From CAZKFG01 sp964551985 (GTDB lineage: Bacteria; Bacillota; Negativicutes; Acidaminococcales; JAISLQ01): a stretch of 27,709 bases of DNA. A program made the translations under genes and the position numbers. The notes beneath the pieces are model-generated. The model searched no databases and was not told where the DNA came from. It saw only the letters and a list, made by a program, of their open reading frames with translations. Of this stretch, positions 6,443 through 12,945 are shown in pieces. Positions within the stretch are counted from its first letter, which is position 1, and every line of letters begins with the position of its first letter. The DNA lies in NCBI GenBank assembly GCA_964551985.1, contig CAZKFG010000029.1, forward strand, positions 1-27,709, in the 5' to 3' direction.

Positions 6443-6892
6443 ATGCTGAAAAAAGCGGATGGGTTGGTTACTGTTTTTAACACTGTTATTGAAGAGTATC
6501 AAGGCTATGTGGACAAAATAGCTAAAAAATATGATTTATATGTGGGACAAACAGAGATCCTTTTTTTGCTTGATGACAAAACTGGTCGTACTCAAAAAGA
6601 GCTAGCACAAGAAATAGGTGTAAGTAAAGCTACTGTAGGTGTTTCTTTACGTAGAATGGAACAAACAGGTCTTGTAAATAGAATTGTAGATTCTAAAGAT
6701 GCTCGTTGTATTCGCGTTAGTTTGACAGACAAGGGTATGAGAGTTTGTGAACAATGTAAAGTAGCTTATGAAGAAGCTTACAAAAGTATGTTCGCTGGTT
6801 TGATCGACAAAAAACGCCAAGAAGCATTTGAATTTCTTGAAAAAATGGGAAAAGGTCTTGCGACTGCTAAAAGTAAAGTTTCTGTAAGATAA
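6443..6892 (+). CDS. MarR-family transcriptional regulator
   Basis: A 149-residue winged-helix regulator, typical MarR length. The DNA-binding core reads TQKELAQEIGVSKATVGVSLRRMEQTGLVNR (about residues 50-80), followed by the wing DSKDARCIRVSLTDKG, the classic D-x-R-D/K-R wing with LT-KG. An N-terminal helix forms the dimer interface. The frame is open from 6335, but the ATG at 6443 has AAAGGTGG (6428-6435) at correct spacing and begins the conserved region, so the upstream 36 residues are rejected. No adjacent efflux gene is clearly its target; the convergent EFR1 gene and the upstream AKR are the nearest candidates. Two strong inverted repeats in its leader suggest autoregulation. Confidence 0.9.
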   Translation: MLKKADGLVTVFNTVIEEYQGYVDKIAKKYDLYVGQTEILFLLDDKTGRTQKELAQEIGVSKATVGVSLRRMEQTGLVNRIVDSKDARCIRVSLTDKGMRVCEQCKVAYEEAYKSMFAGLIDKKRQEAFEFLEKMGKGLATAKSKVSVR

Positions 6893-6911
6893 TTTTATCA
6901 TTAAAATTTGT

Positions 6912-6943
6912 AAAGCAGCCAATAATTATTGGCTGCTTTTTTT
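6912..6943. terminator. Bidirectional terminator between marR and the EFR1 gene
   Basis: A perfect 28-bp palindrome, AAAGCAGCCAATAA (6912-6925) / TTATTGGCTGCTTT (6926-6939), followed by T to 6943 on the plus strand. The stop codon of the minus-strand gene (6926-6928) lies at the centre of the hairpin. The T-run is strong on the plus strand and weak on the minus strand. Confidence 0.85.
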
Positions 6944-7726
6944 ATTGAAACTATTCAAATAATCTTTATATTCCATAGCTTTATAGTGAATCTGCTCATC
7001 TTTAATGTTTATGGCATTGGCTGGGCAAAAACTGGCACAATGTTGGCAACTTACACAGTTATCAGAAATTACAAAATTTGTATTTTCTTTTTTTATCGCG
7101 TCGCTTGGACAAATTTTTTGACATTGACCACATTTAATACATTTTTCTTTATTTATTGTAAGTCCAAATAATTTTTTGAATATTTGCCAAGGAGTATTTG
7201 TTTTGGTAAAGCTATGGAAAAATCCGCTAAGTGGAGCAAAGCTACTTTGCCAAGATGTTTTTCCTTTTATTAAATCTTTAGCAAAATTTTCGGCAATACA
7301 AATAGATTTATCTACAATAAGTTGATTTTTTCTAGCATCGTGATTATTCTTAATATCATAATTAGAAGGCATTCTAGGAGTGCAACAACCAATAGGTTTG
7401 TAACCTTTTTTCACTAGAATTTTTCTTATTGCTTGGGGCATACCAAAGTGTGTTTGGGTCATAGTACTAATAAGAATAACTTCGCGATTGTTAGCTTGAG
7501 GTAGTTTATCAATAAAATTAAGCACGAAAGGATAAGTACTAAACCACGCAGTAGGAAAAGCAATACCAAGTAGGCAGTCGTCATCTAAGTTAAAATCTTC
7601 ACTTGGAATAGGTTTTAATATTGTAGAAATATTATTTTGTTTTAAAGTATCACAAATCGTCTTAGCTATAACAAATGTGTTACCAGAGCCAGAAAATAGA
7701 TACAATTGAGCTTTTTTACTGTTCAT
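6926..7726 (-). CDS. EFR1-type flavodoxin/2x[4Fe-4S] ferredoxin fusion
   Basis: A 266-residue electron-transfer protein. The N-terminal ~150 residues are flavodoxin-like, with the phosphate-binding loop FSGSGNT (11-17) for FMN. The C-terminal part has two ferredoxin motifs, CIKCGQCQKICP and CVSCQHCASFCP, with the spacing for two [4Fe-4S] clusters. This two-domain layout is that of the EFR1 family of anaerobes. A TTG at 7735 touches the Shine-Dalgarno AAAGGA, while the ATG at 7726 lies nine bases downstream of it and is preferred. The ribosome binding site overlaps the end of metF upstream, so the two genes are cotranscribed and probably translationally coupled. A role as MetF electron partner is inference from that context. 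Confidence 0.85.
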   Translation of the reverse strand: MNSKKAQLYLFSGSGNTFVIAKTICDTLKQNNISTILKPIPSEDFNLDDDCLLGIAFPTAWFSTYPFVLNFIDKLPQANNREVILISTMTQTHFGMPQAIRKILVKKGYKPIGCCTPRMPSNYDIKNNHDARKNQLIVDKSICIAENFAKDLIKGKTSWQSSFAPLSGFFHSFTKTNTPWQIFKKLFGLTINKEKCIKCGQCQKICPSDAIKKENTNFVISDNCVSCQHCASFCPANAINIKDEQIHYKAMEYKDYLNSFNKKSSQ

Positions 7727-7739
7727 ATTAGTCAATCCT

Positions 7740-8600
7740 TTATCTATTATTTAGTTTAGTATTTTTAACCATAGCTCTTGCCATCTCTGGCTTGTTCATA
7801 ATACATAAATGAATGCCGCAAACTTTATTTTCAATAAGATCATTTATTTGAGCATAAGCATATTCTAAACCTGCTTGCTGCAAAGCTTTATTGTCATGAC
7901 CATATTTTTCAATCATAATTTGTATTTTTTTAGGAATTGTTGCACCACAAAGCGAACATATTTTTTCTATTTGTTGCTTGGAAAATACAGGCATTATTCC
8001 TGGCGTAACAGGTATTTTAATGTTAAGCTTATCTAGTTTTTCTAAAAATTCATATAAAATATGATTTTCAAAAAATAGTTGTGTTATCAAAAAATCTGCC
8101 CCAGCATCGATTTTTTCTTTCAAGTATAAAAGCTCTAACTTTTTGTCAGGGCATTGCTGATGGCCTTCTGGATAAGCTGCCCCGGCAATGCAAAAATCTC
8201 CTTGCTCTTTTATTTGTGCAATCAAATCTTTAGCAAAAGTTTTGCGATATGCAACAGTACTGTCAGCAGGATAATCTCCTCTTAATGCTAAAATATTCTT
8301 AATATTAGCTTCTTGCATTTTTTCTATTATAGCATTTGTTTGTTCTGGTGTATTTGTTATGCAAGTTAGATGTGCAAGTGGCTCTGTGTGTCCTTTATCT
8401 TTAATTATTTGGGCAATTTCCACAGTACTTTTACTATTTGTACCTGCGGCGCCATAGGTTACACTTATAAAATCAGGTTTTAAATCTTCTAATTGAGTAA
8501 TAGTATTTAAAATAGGCTCAAACGTAGCGTTTGGCTTAGGTGGAAATATTTCAAAAGATAATACAAGTGGCTTTTGTTGAAAAAAATCAAAAATTTTCAT
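7740..8600 (-). CDS. metF: 5,10-methylenetetrahydrofolate reductase
   Basis: Reduces 5,10-methylene-THF to 5-methyl-THF with FAD, feeding methionine synthesis. At 286 residues it is the length of the simple bacterial MetF catalytic domain. SFEIFPPK (15-22) carries the catalytic Glu17; VTYGAAG is the next conserved loop. LALRGDYP holds the Asp near the flavin, and the ITQLFF and PVTPGIMP segments are also standard. The ATG at 8600 has AAGGAG (8608-8613) seven bases upstream; the frame continues upstream to 8648 without a better site. The stop abuts the ribosome binding site of the EFR1-like gene. No MetV-type zinc partner or methionine synthase is in the window. Confidence 0.95.
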   Translation of the reverse strand: MKIFDFFQQKPLVLSFEIFPPKPNATFEPILNTITQLEDLKPDFISVTYGAAGTNSKSTVEIAQIIKDKGHTEPLAHLTCITNTPEQTNAIIEKMQEANIKNILALRGDYPADSTVAYRKTFAKDLIAQIKEQGDFCIAGAAYPEGHQQCPDKKLELLYLKEKIDAGADFLITQLFFENHILYEFLEKLDKLNIKIPVTPGIMPVFSKQQIEKICSLCGATIPKKIQIMIEKYGHDNKALQQAGLEYAYAQINDLIENKVCGIHLCIMNKPEMARAMVKNTKLNNR

Positions 8601-8640
8601 ATATGAACTCCTTATATAGATAATATAATTTTTTGTGCAA

Positions 8641-8688
8641 GCTAACATTATTTATGATAATATTAGCCTATACAACTGAAAGTGTCAA
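8641..8688 (-). promoter_or_regulatory. Promoter of metF with overlapping inverted repeat
   Basis: On the minus strand: TTGACA (8688-8683), a 17-bp spacer and TAATAT (8665-8660). An imperfect inverted repeat, GCTAACATTAT (8641-8651) / ATAATATTAGC (8657-8667), one mismatch and 5-bp spacer, covers the -10 and likely start site. It is operator-like. The gap also holds the rnhA ribosome binding site; no S-box or other large riboswitch fits here. Confidence 0.5.
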
Positions 8689-8707
8689 CGAATTTGAGGA
8701 GATTTAA

Positions 8708-9190
8708 ATGCAACAGAAAGTTATTATTTATACAGACGGTTCATGCTTGAATAATCCAGGTAATGGCGGTTATGCAGCAATTTTACGTTATGGCAATAAA
8801 CAAAAAGAAATATATGGCGGACAAAAAGAGGCGACAAACAATCAAATGGAGCTGATGGGAGCTATAAAAGCATTAGAGCAACTAAAAAGACCATGTGCCG
8901 TAGAAATTTACATTGATAGCCAATATGTTATGAACGGATTTACCAAAAATTGGCTTAATCAGTGGAAAAATAAAAATTGGAAGACCGCAGCCAATAAAAC
9001 AGTAAAAAATGTCGAACTTTGGCAAAAACTAGATGAATTTGTCAGTAAGCACCAAGTAGAGTGGTACTATGTACCGGGTCACACTGGACACAAGGAAAAT
9101 GAACGTTGTGATGAACTTGCAAAAAATGCTGCTAAAAGAGCAGGTGAGACGGGAGATTTTTTTGTATCTGGTGAATATTTTGATATATAG
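8708..9190 (+). CDS. rnhA: Ribonuclease HI
   Basis: Cleaves the RNA strand of RNA-DNA hybrids in the cytoplasm. The 160 residues match the classical RNase HI length. The catalytic carboxylates are all visible: Asp10 (YTDGSC), Glu48 (NQMEL), Asp70 (IDSQYV) and Asp135 (ERCDELA), plus the loop histidine His125 (PGHTGH). The basic/tryptophan-rich handle region NWLNQWKNKNWKT (81-93) is present. ATG at 8708 follows GAGGAG (8696-8701). It is flanked by the divergent metF and the trp leader, which starts its own promoter only three bases after the rnhA stop. Confidence 0.97.
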   Translation: MQQKVIIYTDGSCLNNPGNGGYAAILRYGNKQKEIYGGQKEATNNQMELMGAIKALEQLKRPCAVEIYIDSQYVMNGFTKNWLNQWKNKNWKTAANKTVKNVELWQKLDEFVSKHQVEWYYVPGHTGHKENERCDELAKNAAKRAGETGDFFVSGEYFDI

Positions 9191-9192
9191 TG

Positions 9193-9221
9193 TTGACAAA
9201 TAAAAATAAATAACTTATTAT
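9193..9221 (+). promoter_or_regulatory. Promoter of the trp operon
   Basis: Perfect -35 TTGACA (9193-9198), a 17-bp spacer and TATTAT (9216-9221). Transcription would begin near 9228, just upstream of the T-box Stem I. Confidence 0.85.
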
Positions 9222-9477
9222 ATATATAACTTCATAAGAAAAAAGCAAAGATTAGGAAAAGTAACTTTGTAGCCTTTTTCAAAGCGAGTCGATGACCGAA
9301 TTTTCGGAGGTGTGATGATCGGCACTAAGAGCAAAGCGAATGGTCCTAGGAGCTGTCTGTTGAAAGCGTTTTTTGCAAGTAAACTCGAACGGATGCCTTC
9401 GTTATTAGGCTAGAACATCAGCTTTAGCTCGTGTTTGAATTGAGAAAAAGTTTATCTTTAAATTAGGTGGCAACGCG

Positions 9478-9515
9478 AATCATTCGCCCTATGGGTTGAG
9501 TGGTTTTTATTTTTT
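9478..9515 (+). terminator. First T-box terminator
   Basis: AATCATTCGCCC (9478-9489) pairs with GGGTTGAGTGGTT (9493-9505), with several G-U pairs and one bulged T, followed by a T-rich run to 9515. The 5' arm overlaps the closing strand of antiterminator module 1, so the two folds exclude each other. Confidence 0.85.
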
Positions 9516-9546
9516 ATAGATACTTTTTAAATAGGGTGGTACCACG

Positions 9547-9580
9547 AACCATTTCGTCCCTTGTGATGAAATGGTTTTTT
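9547..9580 (+). terminator. Second T-box terminator
   Basis: AACCATTTCGTC (9547-9558) pairs with GATGAAATGGTT (9565-9576), 12 bp with one G-U pair, then T to 9580. It overlaps the closing strand of antiterminator module 2 and ends 14 nt before the trpF start. Confidence 0.9.
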
Positions 9581-9594
9581 ATTTTGGAGGAATT

Positions 9595-10218
9595 ATGGTA
9601 AAGGTGAAAATTTGTGGCATAAAATCGCTGGAAATAGCTAAAGATACAGTAGCGCTTGGTGCAGATATGTTAGGACTTGTTTTTGCTAACAGCAAAAGAA
9701 AAATCGACATAAAAACTGCTTGGCAAATAAGGACTGCTTTGGATAAAACAATTTTAGTTGGCGTTTTCAAAAATCAACCGTTAAGTGAAATTTTGCAAAC
9801 ATCGTTAGAGTGCAATATTGATATAGTGCAACTTCACGGGGATGAAACGCCTAATATCATAGAGAGAATAAAAAAACCAATTTTTCGCTCTGTTGCTGTT
9901 GATAAAACAGGACAAATGCAATTTCCATTTGATAGTTGGCAAAAGGTAGACGCTTTTTTGTTTGACACTGCACTTGCTGATGGTTCTAGTGGTGGGGCGG
10001 GTGAAACTTTTTCTTGGGATGGTTTGCCAAAAATTGACTTTGCAAACAAAATTATCATTGCAGGTGGACTTAATCCTGAAAATGTCGGAAAAGCTGTAAA
10101 ATTATTTAATCCGTACGCAGTAGATGTTTCAGGTGGAGTGGAGATTAATGGCAAAAAATCACTTGTTTTAATAGAAAAATTTATAAATAGCGCAAAATAT
10201 GGAGGAGAAAAATGCTAG
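9595..10218 (+). CDS. trpF: Phosphoribosylanthranilate isomerase
   Basis: Isomerises N-(5-phosphoribosyl)anthranilate to the carboxyphenylamino-deoxyribulose phosphate (CdRP) used by TrpC. A 207-residue single (beta/alpha)8 barrel of standard length. KICGIKS carries the catalytic Cys7. LGLVFANSKR, VQLHGDE and FLFDT with the catalytic Asp124 follow, and the phosphate-binding end reads IIAGGLNPENV and AVDVSGGVE. The frame is open from an ATG at 9571, but that codon lies inside the leader terminator. The ATG at 9595 with GGAGG (9586-9590) is the real start. It is the first gene of the operon and overlaps trpC by 7 bp. Confidence 0.96.
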   Translation: MVKVKICGIKSLEIAKDTVALGADMLGLVFANSKRKIDIKTAWQIRTALDKTILVGVFKNQPLSEILQTSLECNIDIVQLHGDETPNIIERIKKPIFRSVAVDKTGQMQFPFDSWQKVDAFLFDTALADGSSGGAGETFSWDGLPKIDFANKIIIAGGLNPENVGKAVKLFNPYAVDVSGGVEINGKKSLVLIEKFINSAKYGGEKC

Positions 10219-10970
10219 ATGAGATAGTAAGAAAACAAAAAATTAATTTACAACAATTAATGCAACAAATGCCACTAAGCAGTTTTGAAAGTAAAATAAC
10301 GAAAGCTGATTTTTTGCTTTCCAAAACATTGAAAGGTAACGCTTGGTCACTTATAGCTGAATGTAAGTTGGCATCGCCTGTTAAAGGGGTATTTAAACAA
10401 GAAAAGACAATAGAGCAGCTCGCAACTTTATATGAAAAAAATGGCGCCAAAGCTCTATCTGTACATACAAATGAGTATTTTAAAGGCCGTATTGATGATT
10501 TGGATAAAATCAAAAAAGCAAGCAGTCTACCGATAATGCGCAAAGATTTTATCATTCACCCTTATCAGATATATCAAACAGCTTATCATAAGGCAGATGC
10601 ACTGCTTTTAATTGCAAGGATTTTATCTGATAAAGATTTAAAGTTGTTGCTTGGTGAAGCGCAAAATTTAGGATTGGATTGTTTGGTTGAAGTACATGAC
10701 CAAAAAGATATTGAAAAAGCTTTAAATGCTGGGGCAAAGATTTTAGGTATAAACAATAGGGATTTGAAAACCTTTGTAACAAATGTTGATATAACAATTC
10801 AGTTAAAACAATATTGTAAAGACTCTATTGTTATTAGTGAAAGTGGCATTAAAAGCAAAGAAGATTTAGACAAGGTAAAAGCTTGTAATGTAAATGGGGT
10901 TTTAATTGGCGAAGGGCTTGTTACAGCAGATGATATAGAAAAACAAATACGAATTATGGCTGGAGGTTAA
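10212..10970 (+). CDS. trpC: Indole-3-glycerol phosphate synthase
   Basis: Closes the indole ring, converting CdRP to indole-3-glycerol phosphate. A 252-residue barrel with the family order of motifs: IAECKLASPVKG (48-59, substrate Lys52), ALSVHTNEYFKG, MRKDFI with catalytic Lys111, LVEVHD, GINNRDL and VISESGI near the phosphate site. Two consensus positions vary: Cys51 in the usual IAEIK/IAEVK, and VHTNE for the more usual VLTEE/VLTDE, but all catalytic residues are kept. Starts at ATG 10212 inside the last codons of trpF, with the trpF 3' end supplying GGAGG. trpB starts four bases after its stop, so translation is tightly coupled. Confidence 0.96.
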   Translation: MLDEIVRKQKINLQQLMQQMPLSSFESKITKADFLLSKTLKGNAWSLIAECKLASPVKGVFKQEKTIEQLATLYEKNGAKALSVHTNEYFKGRIDDLDKIKKASSLPIMRKDFIIHPYQIYQTAYHKADALLLIARILSDKDLKLLLGEAQNLGLDCLVEVHDQKDIEKALNAGAKILGINNRDLKTFVTNVDITIQLKQYCKDSIVISESGIKSKEDLDKVKACNVNGVLIGEGLVTADDIEKQIRIMAGG

Positions 10971-10974
10971 AATT

Positions 10975-12171
10975 ATGTTAAAACAATTACCTGATGAAAA
11001 AGGAAGGTTTGGTCAGTATGGTGGCAGGTTTGTACCTGAGACTGTAATACCGGCTTTGTTAGAGCTAGAAACAGAGTATATGAAACTAAGGTCGGATGAA
11101 AAGTTTCAACAAGAGTTAAAAGACTGGTTAAATAGATATGCAGGACGACCAACTAGACTATACAGAGCAGACAATTTGACTAAGCACTACGGCAAGGCAA
11201 CAGTTTTTTTGAAAAGAGAAGACTTATTACACACAGGGGCGCATAAGATAAATAATGCTATAGGTCAAGCGCTTATTGCCAAACATATTGGAAAAACACG
11301 AGTTGTTGCAGAAACTGGAGCAGGGCAACACGGTGTGGCGACAGCGACGGTGTGTGCTTTGTTTGGTTTAAAATGTGTTGTTTATATGGGTCAAGAAGAC
11401 ATGCATAGACAAAGGCTTAATGTTTTTCGCATGAGAATGCTTGGTGCCGAAGTTAGAGAGGTACTGTCAGGGACAGCAACTTTAAAAGATGCTACAAGTG
11501 AAGCTATAAGAGATTGGGCAACTAATGTCCGCGATACACATTATATTTTAGGTACAGCTGCAGGTCCTCATCCGTATCCGCTTTTGGTTCGTGATTTGCA
11601 AAAATGTATAGGCGAAGAAGTAAAACAAGAAGTTGTCGAGCAAGGTCTAAAACTTACCAAACTTGTTGCCTGTGTTGGTGGTGGTAGCAATTCTATTGGT
11701 TTATTCTATCCATTTAAAGATGATAAAGATATAGAAAAAATCGGTATAGAAGCTGGAGGGCTTGGATTGGATAAGGAAAACGCCGCAACTATTAACTGTG
11801 GCAGACCTGGTTTTTTGCACGGGACTTACAGTTATCTTATGCAAAACAAAGATGGTCAAATTTTGCCTGTATATTCAATTTCGGCAGGCCTTGATTATCC
11901 TGGAGTTGGTCCTGAACATGCCTATTATAATGATGAAAAGATTGCCAGATATGAAGCAGTAACAGATAAAGAGGCGATAGAAGCATTTCAATTGCTTACA
12001 AGGCTAGAAGGTATTATACCAGCGGTTGAGAGTTCACATGCTTTAGCATATTTAAATAAGCTTATGCCAAAGACAAATAAAGGTGAGGCAGTTGTTGTAT
12101 GTTTATCTGGTCGAGGGGACAAAGATGTAGAGATGGTAGAACAATATCTTGGAGGTAAGGCTCATGGATAA
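10975..12171 (+). CDS. trpB: Tryptophan synthase beta chain
   Basis: PLP enzyme that joins indole and serine to make tryptophan, working in an alpha2-beta2 complex with TrpA. At 398 residues it is a TrpB1-type subunit. RFGQYGGRFVPET opens the protein and GAHKINNA holds the Schiff-base Lys91. AETGAGQHGVATAT and GGGSNSIG (cofactor phosphate) are intact. HRQRLNVFRMRMLGAEV lies in the COMM-domain region that talks to TrpA. ATG at 10975 follows GGAGG (10962-10966). The 3' end overlaps trpA by 8 bp and contains the trpA ribosome binding site. Confidence 0.98.
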   Translation: MLKQLPDEKGRFGQYGGRFVPETVIPALLELETEYMKLRSDEKFQQELKDWLNRYAGRPTRLYRADNLTKHYGKATVFLKREDLLHTGAHKINNAIGQALIAKHIGKTRVVAETGAGQHGVATATVCALFGLKCVVYMGQEDMHRQRLNVFRMRMLGAEVREVLSGTATLKDATSEAIRDWATNVRDTHYILGTAAGPHPYPLLVRDLQKCIGEEVKQEVVEQGLKLTKLVACVGGGSNSIGLFYPFKDDKDIEKIGIEAGGLGLDKENAATINCGRPGFLHGTYSYLMQNKDGQILPVYSISAGLDYPGVGPEHAYYNDEKIARYEAVTDKEAIEAFQLLTRLEGIIPAVESSHALAYLNKLMPKTNKGEAVVVCLSGRGDKDVEMVEQYLGGKAHG

Positions 12172-12934
12172 AATAAAACAAGCTATAAGTGGCAAAAAAG
12201 GACTTATTGTATATATTACGGGTGGATTTCCAAACTATCAAGAATGTGAACAGGCTATTTTGCAGGCGGCAGAAAATGGTGCTGACATAATAGAAATAGG
12301 TATCGCGTTTTCCGACCCGCTTGCAGATGGTGATATCTTGCAAAAAGCAGGCAATAAAGCTTTAGCCCAAGGGGCAAATTTAGAAGATACATTAAAAATG
12401 ATAAAACTATTGCGTGAGAAAACTTCCGTACCACTTCTTATTATGAGCTATATCAATCCGATTTTTGCCTATGGAGTAGAAAAGTTTGCAGATCATGCAC
12501 AAAAAGCTGGTTTAGATGGGGTTATATTGCCGGATGTACCAGAAGAAGAACGTTATGTAGTAGAGGATATATTTAAAAAGTATAATTTAAGCTTTATTCG
12601 CTTCATTGCTCCGACAAGCGGCAGCGAGAGAATAGCAAGTATTTGCCAAAAAGCCGATAGTGGTTTTATTTATTGTTTAGCAAGAACAGGTGTTACAGGT
12701 ACTGGTGGCGGTCTAGATTATGGTACGAGCAATCTTTTGCAAACAGCTAGAGAACATGCTAAGCTGCCACTGGCAATAGGTTTTGGAATATCAAACAGCA
12801 AAGACGCTAAGGATGCAGCGACATTGGCTGATGCAGTCATTATTGGCAGTGCGATAGTGCAAAAACTTGGTGAGGGTGGAGCCGAAGCTGTTGGTAGTTT
12901 TGTCAAAGAAATTAGAGTTTCTTTAGATAGCTAA
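12164..12934 (+). CDS. trpA: Tryptophan synthase alpha chain
   Basis: Cleaves indole-3-glycerol phosphate to indole, which passes through the tunnel to TrpB. A 256-residue barrel. The catalytic Glu44 (ADIIEIG) and Asp55 (SDPLADG) are present. The usual V-P-F-S-D-P is I-A-F-S-D-P here (Ala48 for Pro), a mild departure. The loop-6 segment RTGVTGTGG and the phosphate-binding IGFGISN are standard. An in-frame TTG at 12149 precedes the Shine-Dalgarno GGAGGTAAGG (12151-12160), so the ATG at 12164 is the start. It overlaps trpB and lies 11 bp before trpE. Confidence 0.97.
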   Translation: MDKIKQAISGKKGLIVYITGGFPNYQECEQAILQAAENGADIIEIGIAFSDPLADGDILQKAGNKALAQGANLEDTLKMIKLLREKTSVPLLIMSYINPIFAYGVEKFADHAQKAGLDGVILPDVPEEERYVVEDIFKKYNLSFIRFIAPTSGSERIASICQKADSGFIYCLARTGVTGTGGGLDYGTSNLLQTAREHAKLPLAIGFGISNSKDAKDAATLADAVIIGSAIVQKLGEGGAEAVGSFVKEIRVSLDS

Positions 12935-12945
12935 GGGGAAAAATT

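Larger units (their letters stand above)
9245..9580 (+). promoter_or_regulatory. Trp T-box leader with two antiterminator modules
   Basis: Senses uncharged tRNA-Trp. Stem I: basal helix TAGGA/TCCTA (9253-9257 with 9344-9348), specifier loop with AGTA (9260-9263) opposite GAA (9338-9340) and the codon TGG at 9341-9343, then upper helix CTTTG/CAAAG (9265-9269 with 9332-9336). Module 1: TAGG, bulge TGGCAAC, GCG (9464-9477) closing with CGC-CCTA (9485-9491). Module 2: AGGG, bulge TGGTACC, ACG (9533-9546) closing with CGT-CCCT (9555-9561). Each module is followed by its own terminator. Only about 17 nt separate the first terminator from the second module, so there is no second Stem I. The TGG specifier and the trp genes downstream agree. 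Confidence 0.92.

Noticed and set aside
8601..8707. S-box or other methionine riboswitch before metF
   Set aside because: The gap is only 107 bp, shared with rnhA signals, and shows none of the S-box conserved segments.
10181..10555. Minus-strand open frame of 124 codons
   Set aside because: Antisense to trpF/trpC, low-complexity serine/leucine-rich translation, no start signals.
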